Positions 25,018 to 30,492 of a stretch of 30,492 nt of DNA are shown one piece after another (within the stretch, counting starts at the first letter, position 1; every line of letters begins with the position of its first letter). The notes below the pieces were generated by a model. It saw only the letters and a list, made by a program, of their open reading frames with translations, ran no database searches and was not told where the DNA came from. Position numbers and translations under genes: made by a program. The DNA is from JALEGB01 sp038530925. Lineage in GTDB: Bacteria; Pseudomonadota; Alphaproteobacteria; Rhodobacterales; Rhodobacteraceae. The stretch is taken from NCBI GenBank assembly GCA_038530925.1, contig JBCBCG010000021.1, positions 1 through 30,492 of the forward strand, read 5' to 3'.

Positions 25018-26081
25018 CTTCATGTGTCTCGCGGCGCGCGGCGCCTCCGACGGGGCGGCCTGACCGGCCGACGCGCGGTCGCGCTTGCTTGGCGCCTCGG
25101 TTCGAAGAAATTCCGCTCGCCCGCACCAGTTCTTTTGCTTCGCGACGCGCGCCGCCTGCGATAGGGCGCGCATTTGCGTCGCTTCTTTTCGGGAGCGCTC
25201 TGGCGTCTCCCGCGGTGCGCTATGTTGATAGGGTTCGCGTATCGTTTGTCGTGCGGCGCGTCCCGGCGATGCGGAAGGGATTTGGCGGCGGCGCCCGGTC
25301 CCGCGGAATGCCGGTTGATCGAGGTGTTGGAGCGCGGGCCGCTAAGGCGCAGCGTCGCTTATGGCGCGCTTTGGACGGGATTCGGTTTTCGCGCGGCGCC
25401 GCGGCGGCGCGGGGCGGGCGGTTTGGCGCTGCGATCGCGCGGGCGCAGGCGCGCATTTCGCCGCAGGTGGGACGTTGCCGACGCGACACAATGAGACCTG
25501 ACGGCGGCGCTCGCGCGAGTTTCTTTAAGATCCTGAATGTTCGTCGGCGCCGACGCCTTCATTACTGGCTGGATACGTCAAATCGTCGCAGTATTCGCGC
25601 CATCGATTTGAGGTCGCGCCTGCTGAGTTTCGCGAGGCCGCGCAAGGTCGCGTGGTTTTTCGGGTTGAGGTCTTAGGGCGCTGATTATTCGTTAAAAAAC
25701 ATGAGGCCTCTCTGCGAGGAGACGCAGCCGGCGTCGGCGCTGAGCCGACGGCATGATGCGCTTGTCAGACGGTCGGCCTGCGCGGAAACGGCGTTTCAGC
25801 GTCGGGGCGCGCCGCGTTGGCGCAATGCTGCAGTTGCACAGTCGCGGGGGATCGGAGGGCGTCGCAAGGCGTTCGGCTTCGCCATGGCGGCGCGCGGTTA
25901 GGAAAAAGGCGGCCGCGAGCCATGCCTTAATCCGGTCAACTTTGAACAGATAGCGTCTCGCCGCGTTGAAAAGCGGTCATAGGGGCGCCGCATTCAACGC
26001 GTGAAGCGAATGAAGGAGGGTGATTACCGGGTGTGATCATCCTGTGGGGGAAGCAAGCATATACCGAAGTGATATGACAGC

Positions 26082-26096
26082 TTCCGCAGTGCGGAA
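26082..26096. promoter_or_regulatory. 15-bp palindrome TTCCGCA-G-TGCGGAA, candidate operator
   Basis: Perfect 7-bp half-sites around one central base lie about 100 bp upstream of the secreted-protein start, within a locally AT-richer stretch. The size fits a dimeric regulator. TGATAT (26070-26075) and ATATCA (26118-26123) lie on either side. No regulator gene is adjacent. Confidence 0.4.
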
Positions 26097-26129
26097 TGCG
26101 ACTTTGCATCCAATTCGATATCATAAAGC

Positions 26130-26152
26130 CTTTCGCAGGTGACTTGCGAAGG
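26130..26152 (+). promoter_or_regulatory. Hairpin abutting a possible leader-peptide start
   Basis: The 5' arm CTTTCGCA (26130-26137) can pair with TGCGAAGG (26145-26152), 8 bp including one G-U pair, with a 7-nt loop. The loop and the first stem base contain AGGTGA, and the 3' arm contains GAAGG directly before ATG at 26153. Folding could therefore mask or expose ribosome-binding sequences of the small frame that follows. Confidence 0.35.
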
Positions 26153-26194
26153 ATGGGTGAATTCGGATCGGCGCACGGTCGATTTCGCGCTTGA
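26153..26194 (+). CDS. Possible 13-residue leader peptide coupled to the secreted-protein gene
   Basis: ATG at 26153 opens a 13-codon frame (MGEFGSAHGRFRA) whose TGA stop (26192-26194) overlaps the ATG of the next gene by one base (TGATG). The next gene has no recognisable Shine-Dalgarno site of its own, so termination-reinitiation coupling would explain its translation. The frame is very short and could be chance. It is listed because of its exact junction with the downstream start. Confidence 0.25.
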   Translation: MGEFGSAHGRFRA

Positions 26195-28446
26195 TGAAAG
26201 GGACGCGCTCAACATTGTTTGAGTTTGCGGCAAATCTTATGAAAAGCAATGGCGGAAAGACGGCGTATATCGCGCCGAACGGGCTGGCGGCGACATCCGA
26301 TCAGATCATTTTCCACTTTGACGGGAACAATAACGACAGCGACGATATTGCGGCGCTTCCTATCGCCGCGCTGTTGAGCAAAGCTGCAGGGATCGAAGAC
26401 AAGATCACCCTGTATTTTGGGAACAATCTTTCCGAGAAGAATGAAACGCAGCTAACCGCGCTGCGCGAGAGCGCGGCCTTCGCGGAATCGATCGGCGTCT
26501 CAACCGTCGATTATCAGGCGAACATCGCCGGGGCGACGGCGTCTCTGGCGGCGCTGATCAACTCCGGCCAAACGATCCTCTTCATTGAGGGCGGCCCGAT
26601 GGAGGCGCTCTACCGCGCGCTCGACGCGTCGAACTCCTCTTTGCATGGCAACGTCACTTTGGTCTCTCACGCGAGCTGGAACGAGACGCGCGATGTGATT
26701 TCGCGGCCTGGCGTGAAGGAGGCGCGGACGCTCGACGATATCGAGGATGATTTTCCGAGCGTGCGCGTGGTCGAGATCAGCGACCAGAATAAGGGCAAGA
26801 ACAACAGCGAAGGCTTCTACAATAGCGGCTTCAGCTGGATGGACGGCTCGGGAGATTCGACGATCGCCGCGGCGCGCGAGGCGATGAAGGGCGCGGGAAA
26901 GACCAACAAGCTCAATGATGCGTCCGATACGGGGATGCTCTACTACGCGCTGACCGGCGATCAGAACGGCGATGCGCGAGATGTGCGCGCGTATCTCGAA
27001 AGCTCCTCCGCCTTCGGCGCGAGCGCGGCGCCCGAGCCCGATCCGGCGCCTGAGCCCGAGCCCGAGCCCGAGCCAGTGAAAGAGCCTGTCGCCGAGGCGC
27101 CCATCGAGGCCGCGCCAGAGCCGGTGAAGGAGCCTGTCGCCGAGGCGCCTATCGAGGCCGCCCCGGAGCCGGTGAAAGAGCCTGTCGCCGAGGCGCCCAT
27201 CGAGGCCGCGCCGGAGCCGGTGAAGGAGCCTGTCGCCGACGCGCCGATTGAGGCGGCGCCGATTGATGAAAAGGCGGGGCTGAGCCTTCTGTCGTTCTTT
27301 CTCGCGGACGCCAAGACCAGCGAGACGCTCGCGGCATTGGCGGATGATGAGGAGATCCCGGCGGCTCTGCTGGCCGGGCGGGAGGTCACGGTGTTCGCCG
27401 AGGCGACGGGCGGCGTCGCACTGGGCAGCGTCAAGCTGACCGTCGACGGCCATACGCGGCTCGAGAACGCTGAGCCTTACGCCCTCTTTGGCGACAAGGA
27501 TGGCGACTTCTTCGGCGGGCGCGGTTTTGAACCTGGCGTCTCCACCATCGAGGCGGTGGCCTATGCCGGCCGCGGCGGATCGGGCGGCGTGCTCGAACGC
27601 GCGAAATTGTCCTTCGAGGTGGTCGAGGCGGCCGACGCGGCGCCGGCGCCGATCGCCTCGCCGCCGGTCGCGGCGGATCCGATCGTCGAAGAACCGATCG
27701 TCGAAGAACCGATCATCGAGGCGCCCGTCGCCGAGCAACCGGTGGTTAAGACGCCGATCGAAGAGCCGATCGCTGCGACGCCGGATACGGAGGATGAAGC
27801 GGCGGCGCCTGAAGCGCCGGTCGTCGAGACGCCGCGCGCGCCTGAGGTCGTCGATCAAGACGACGAAGCGCGGACCGAAGCGCCCGAGCCCGCGGCGCCG
27901 GCCGAACCGGCGACCTCTCTGCTCGCGCTCTATCTCGTGGACGTCGACACTGGCGAGACGTTGGCCGAGATCGGACCGAACGATGTGGTGCCGGCTTCGC
28001 TGGTCGCCGGGCGCGACGTGACCTTCGCGGCCGAGCTCGTGGATGGCGCGTCGAAACCAGCCAGCGTGTCGCTGAGCTTCGAAGGCGAGACCAAAATCGA
28101 GAAGCAAGCGCCCTATACGCTCTTCGGGGATTATGACGGCGAGTATTTCGGAGGCGTGAAGCTGTCCAAGGGCGGCAACACCGTCGACCTCGCCGTCTAT
28201 GGCGATCGTCACGGCCAAGGAACGGTGTGGGAGCGCGCGAGCGTGACCTTCGACATCGTCGATGATGACGCCTTCGCAGAGGCGTCATCGGCCGATAGCG
28301 GCGATGCGATGGCGCTGATGGCGGTGATGCAGTCCGAGAACGCGGGCGCGGCGCCGGTTTCTCGCCGCGACGCCGGCGCTGACGCTGAGCCCGCCGCGAT
28401 CGCTGTCTTCGACGCCGAGGCCGAGGAGGCGTCGCTCGGCTTCTGA
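26194..28446 (+). CDS. Large acidic modular protein, likely type I secreted; nucleoside-hydrolase-like domain plus two repeated beta domains
   Basis: I know no named family for the whole protein. From ATG 26194 (750 residues; TTG at 26191 is an alternative), residues 35-270 carry QIIFHFDGNNNDSDDIAALPIAALL, whose Asp cluster (43, 48, 50, 51) resembles the DxDxGxDD calcium site of nucleoside hydrolases. IEGGPMEALYRAL (131-143) resembles their GPLTN segment, and NDASDTGML (241-249) may supply a late Asp. Then come a Pro/Glu linker with four 16-residue repeats (293-356), a beta-rich domain (about 362-480), a second Pro/Glu linker, and a second copy of the beta domain (about 574-692). Both copies contain LLAGR/LVAGRxVT and PYxLFGDxDGxxFGG. 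There is no signal peptide, Cys is absent, and the C-terminus is acidic, ending SLGF. The exporter gene follows. I infer secretion; I see no RTX nonapeptides. Confidence 0.8.
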   Translation: MKGTRSTLFEFAANLMKSNGGKTAYIAPNGLAATSDQIIFHFDGNNNDSDDIAALPIAALLSKAAGIEDKITLYFGNNLSEKNETQLTALRESAAFAESIGVSTVDYQANIAGATASLAALINSGQTILFIEGGPMEALYRALDASNSSLHGNVTLVSHASWNETRDVISRPGVKEARTLDDIEDDFPSVRVVEISDQNKGKNNSEGFYNSGFSWMDGSGDSTIAAAREAMKGAGKTNKLNDASDTGMLYYALTGDQNGDARDVRAYLESSSAFGASAAPEPDPAPEPEPEPEPVKEPVAEAPIEAAPEPVKEPVAEAPIEAAPEPVKEPVAEAPIEAAPEPVKEPVADAPIEAAPIDEKAGLSLLSFFLADAKTSETLAALADDEEIPAALLAGREVTVFAEATGGVALGSVKLTVDGHTRLENAEPYALFGDKDGDFFGGRGFEPGVSTIEAVAYAGRGGSGGVLERAKLSFEVVEAADAAPAPIASPPVAADPIVEEPIVEEPIIEAPVAEQPVVKTPIEEPIAATPDTEDEAAAPEAPVVETPRAPEVVDQDDEARTEAPEPAAPAEPATSLLALYLVDVDTGETLAEIGPNDVVPASLVAGRDVTFAAELVDGASKPASVSLSFEGETKIEKQAPYTLFGDYDGEYFGGVKLSKGGNTVDLAVYGDRHGQGTVWERASVTFDIVDDDAFAEASSADSGDAMALMAVMQSENAGAAPVSRRDAGADAEPAAIAVFDAEAEEASLGF
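27070..27261 (+). repeat. Four tandem 48-bp in-frame repeats
   Basis: Four units (27070-27117, 27118-27165, 27166-27213, 27214-27261) each encode EPVKEPVAEAPIEAAP or, in the last, the same with one Glu-to-Asp change. The DNA differs at only a few third positions among the first three units and diverges more in the fourth, suggesting recent expansion. They form a stiff, charged Pro/Glu spacer between the N-terminal domain and the first beta domain. A second spacer holds 15-bp repeats encoding PIVEE (27679-27720). Confidence 0.92.
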
Positions 28447-28461
28447 GCGGGCGGGCGATGG

Positions 28462-28490
28462 GGAGACGCGGCGCCCTAGCGTCTCCTTTC
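28462..28490 (+). terminator. Candidate terminator/attenuator after the secreted-protein gene
   Basis: A perfect 8-bp stem GGAGACGC/GCGTCTCC (28462-28469 with 28479-28486) with a 9-nt loop is followed by TTTC, 16 bp after the stop codon. The T-run is short, so termination may be partial, giving more substrate mRNA than exporter mRNA. Confidence 0.5.
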
Positions 28491-28525
28491 GAACACGCGG
28501 GCGTTCGCGCCCTTCGAGACGATAC

Positions 28526-28550
28526 GCGCCGGCCGCGCCGCGGCCGGCGC
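28526..28550. repeat. Perfect 12-bp GC-only inverted repeat between substrate and exporter genes
   Basis: GCGCCGGCCGCG (28526-28537) and its exact reverse complement (28539-28550) surround a single C at 28538, a 25-bp palindrome made only of G and C. It lies about 80 bp before the exporter start. It could act as a binding site or as a very stable RNA hairpin; no T-run follows. Confidence 0.6.
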
Positions 28551-28631
28551 CAACCACGCCGCGCGCCGCGACGCGCCGGCCAAGCGCACTCGCGCGCGCA
28601 GCGTTTGCGCGCTGGAGACGGAGGCGCCTTA

Positions 28632-30492
28632 ATGCTGTTCCATGCTTTTCCTTCGGTGTTCGACACGCTGCGCGGTTCGGTTCGCCCGCTTTTGTGGCTG
28701 AGCTTCGTGATGAACGCCTTGCTGCTGACCGGGCCGCTTTACATGCTGCTGGTCTATGATCGCGTGCTCTCTAGCCAATCCGCGCCGACCTTGATCGCGC
28801 TGACGGCGCTGATGGCGGTGTGCTACGGCGTCTATGGCTATCTCGACAGCGCGCGCGCGCGCATTCTGACGCGGCTCTCGCTGCTGTTTGAGGAGCGCGC
28901 CGGCGGCGCGGCGTTCTCGGCGAGCCTGCAGCCGGAGCAGAGTTCGGGCGCGCTCGACGATATGACGACGCTTAAGAAGTTCATCGCCAGCCCGGTGATG
29001 GGCGCGCTTTTCGACGCGCCTTGGGCGCCCCTGTTCGTGGCGGCGCTGTTCCTGCTGCATTGGACCATGGGCCTGCTGGCGATCGCTGCGCTGGCGATTT
29101 TGACCCTGGCCAAGATCGTCCATGATCGGATGGCGATGGCGCGCCGCCGGGCGGATCAGGGCGCCGCCGCCGCCCTGTCTACGCCGATGGTCGCCGAGAT
29201 GATGCGCCGCGACGCGGCGACGTTGCAGGAGACGGGCGCCGGAGATCGGATCTTGCGCAAATGGCGCGCGGATGGCGCTGAGGCGGCGATGCGTGAGGCG
29301 GCCGCGAGCGACGGCGCGGCGCAGTTCTCTTCGGCGACGAAAGCGCTCAGACTGTTCTTGCAATCGGCGATGCTGGGCCTCGGCGCCATGCTTGTGCTGA
29401 TGGGCGAGCTCTCCGCCGGCGCCATGATCGCCGGCTCGATCTTGATGGGCCGCGGCCTGGCGCCGATTGAGCAATTGATCGCGCAGTACCGGCTGCTGCT
29501 TGACGCGCGCACCGCCGACCAGCGCTTCACCAGCGCCGCGGGCGCGGCGATGCAGCCGCTGACCTCGGCCGCGCCGGCTCTGGCGCCGCGCGCGCCGCGG
29601 CCTTCGATCAGTGGGCCTTCGCCCTTGCTTCGGCGCCTCACCCATCGCCTCGCGGGCGGCGCGTCGGATCAGCCGGCGAGCACCTCCACATCGCTCATCC
29701 CCTGGCGCCGCGCCGCCGCGCCGGCGGCGGACGCGGAGGCGTGGATCGATCGCGCGAGCTTCAGCTTTGAGGCGAAAGGCGTGTTTTTTGTTCCGCAAGG
29801 CGGCCGCAAACCGATCCTGAGCAAAGTGTCCTTCGAACTCGCGCCGGGTCAGTCGCTCGGCGTTTACGGCGAGGCCGCGTCAGGCAAATCGCTGCTGGGC
29901 CGCATGGCGATCGGCGGCCTGCGTCCGAGCCTTGGGGCCGTGTTCTTCGGCGGCAGGGAGATCGCTGAGATCGCGCCTGCGCTGATGGGCGACCGCATCG
30001 GGTATCTCAGCCAAAGCCCGAGTTTCCTGCCCGGCAACATCGCCGAGACGATCTCGCGCCATCATCACGATCAGCGCCAAGGCGATGTGATCGGCGCGGC
30101 GGAGTTGGTGGGGCTTCATGAGGTGATCGAGGCGCTGCCCGGCGGCTATCAATGCGACATTCGCGAGGCTGAAGCGACGCTCAGCGCGGGCCAACGCCAT
30201 CGGCTGGCAATGGCGCGCGCGGTGTTCGAGTTTCCCGATTTGATCGTGTTCGACGAGCCAGGCGCGACGCTGAGCGACGACGGTGTGCGGCGTTTCAATA
30301 CGGAGGTGCTGCCGCGGCTCCGCGACGCCGGCTCGATCGTGATTGTGCTCACCCATTCGCAGCGCATGCTGCAAGCGGTGGATAAGATCCTGCTGCTGGA
30401 CAAGGGCGAGCAGCGCGCCTTCGGCGCGCGCGAGGCGATTTTGGCGCGGCTGCGCAAAGCGAGCGGCGAGACGGACGCGCTGGAGGCGGAGG
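28632..30492 (+). CDS. Type I secretion system ABC transporter/ATPase, PrtD-like (3' end beyond window)
   Basis: PrtD-type proteins are inner-membrane ABC exporters that, with a HlyD-type adaptor and TolC, secrete unfolded substrates bearing C-terminal signals. ATG at 28632 has GGAGG (28620-28624) 7 bp upstream, and 620 codons are visible. Seen: membrane domain (TM1 about 20-42, TM2 52-70, DAPWAPLFVAALFLLHWTMGLLAI about 128-151, two more near 235-280), then a linker of about 70 residues (300-370) rich in Ala/Pro/Arg. The nucleotide-binding domain has Walker A GEAASGKS (413-420), Q-loop YLSQSP, signature LSAGQ (517-521), Walker B ending VFDEP (Asp541, Glu542) and H-loop His575. Catalytic residues are intact, although the signature (LSAGQRHR) and D-loop (GATLSDD) are divergent. 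It lies 185 bp after its presumed substrate gene. Confidence 0.92.
   Translation, partial: MLFHAFPSVFDTLRGSVRPLLWLSFVMNALLLTGPLYMLLVYDRVLSSQSAPTLIALTALMAVCYGVYGYLDSARARILTRLSLLFEERAGGAAFSASLQPEQSSGALDDMTTLKKFIASPVMGALFDAPWAPLFVAALFLLHWTMGLLAIAALAILTLAKIVHDRMAMARRRADQGAAAALSTPMVAEMMRRDAATLQETGAGDRILRKWRADGAEAAMREAAASDGAAQFSSATKALRLFLQSAMLGLGAMLVLMGELSAGAMIAGSILMGRGLAPIEQLIAQYRLLLDARTADQRFTSAAGAAMQPLTSAAPALAPRAPRPSISGPSPLLRRLTHRLAGGASDQPASTSTSLIPWRRAAAPAADAEAWIDRASFSFEAKGVFFVPQGGRKPILSKVSFELAPGQSLGVYGEAASGKSLLGRMAIGGLRPSLGAVFFGGREIAEIAPALMGDRIGYLSQSPSFLPGNIAETISRHHHDQRQGDVIGAAELVGLHEVIEALPGGYQCDIREAEATLSAGQRHRLAMARAVFEFPDLIVFDEPGATLSDDGVRRFNTEVLPRLRDAGSIVIVLTHSQRMLQAVDKILLLDKGEQRAFGAREAILARLRKASGETDALEAE

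Larger units (their letters stand above)
25018..26152. other. Long region without a convincing gene after tRNA-Leu
   Basis: More than 1.1 kb separate the tRNA from the secreted-protein gene. Several overlapping open frames exist (the longest about 195 codons, 25089-25676) but all are Arg/Ala-rich, lack ribosome-binding sites and show no family motif. A 14-bp palindrome CGTCGGCGCCGACG lies at 25542-25555, and an AT-rich patch (25682-25702) follows. From about 25930 the base composition becomes less GC-rich and structured, which I read as the regulatory region of the downstream gene. I found no insertion sequence, integrase or clear attachment repeat. Confidence 0.55.

Noticed and set aside
25542..25555. 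Partial copy of the tRNA-Leu 3' end (TCGTCGGC) as a possible att repeat
   Set aside because: The identity is about 8-10 bases with a mismatch and is better explained as part of the palindrome CGTCGGCGCCGACG; no integrase is present.
25089..25676. 195-codon plus-strand open frame after tRNA-Leu
   Set aside because: It is Arg/Ala-rich, without a ribosome-binding site or motif, and overlaps equally long frames on both strands; I treat it as noise.
26142..26154. 13-base identity ACTTGCGAAGGAT with the region upstream of rpsT (6082-6094)
   Set aside because: Several 13-base coincidences are expected by chance within 30 kb, so a shared regulatory element is not supported.
27482..27540. FFGGRGFEPG-like Gly/Asp stretches as RTX nonapeptide repeats
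   Set aside because: They occur once per beta-domain copy and do not form tandem GGxGxDxxx repeats; they belong to the conserved core of the duplicated domain.
26500..28218. Long minus-strand open frame (572 codons) opposite the modular secreted protein
   Set aside because: The Arg/Leu/Gly pattern mirrors the Pro/Glu repeats of the plus strand; the plus-strand product has domain structure and an adjacent exporter, so the plus strand is the coding one.

Overview
The window reads as a chromosomal segment of a GC-rich alphaproteobacterium, probably from a Caulobacter-like lineage (Caulobacterales, Hyphomonadaceae, Parvularculaceae or a relative). The evidence is the arrangement coaBC-ubiB-ubiE divergent from mutM-enoyl-CoA hydratase-rpsT, followed by dnaA-dnaN-recF-gyrB; a perfect TTAA-N7-TTAA CtrA-type box in the divergent gap; and frequent GTG/TTG starts. 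The genus cannot be read from the sequence alone.

Region 1 (1-4.1 kb, minus strand): ubiE -> ubiB -> coaBC, covering ubiquinone biosynthesis and coenzyme A synthesis. coaBC runs off the left edge. Region 2 (4.1-13.7 kb, plus strand): mutM, an enoyl-CoA hydratase with a TTG start, rpsT, a strong intrinsic terminator, a single-domain rhodanese, then dnaA, dnaN, recF (GTGA overlap with dnaN) and gyrB. A perfect DnaA box lies upstream of rpsT and a second lies upstream of the rhodanese gene, so the replication genes sit among initiator-binding sites.

Region 3 (13.9-16.1 kb, plus): a bicarbonate-handling cluster made of an SbtA-type permease, an SbtB/cPII-like PII protein and a beta-carbonic anhydrase homologue. 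In the last, the first zinc-ligand cysteine is glycine while the Asp-Arg dyad and the HxxC ligands remain, so it may be a pseudoenzyme or may bind metal differently. Region 4 (16.2-19.6 kb, minus): nitronate monooxygenase-like flavoprotein -> SAM methyltransferase -> NudC NADH pyrophosphatase; the last two overlap by 4 bp. Region 5 (20.3-24.9 kb, plus): an RND efflux adaptor and permease pair, followed by tRNA-Leu(UAA).

Region 6 (25.0-30.5 kb): about 1.2 kb without a convincing gene, then a 750-residue acidic modular protein with no signal peptide, then a PrtD-type type I secretion ABC transporter cut by the right edge. The modular protein has an N-terminal domain resembling the nucleoside-hydrolase fold, a Pro/Glu linker with four 48-bp tandem repeats, and two copies of a beta-rich domain. 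It is the best candidate substrate of the adjacent exporter and, with the altered carbonic anhydrase, is the most novel part of the window. Its upstream region holds a 15-bp palindrome and a hairpin beside a possible 13-codon leader peptide that overlaps its start codon (TGATG).
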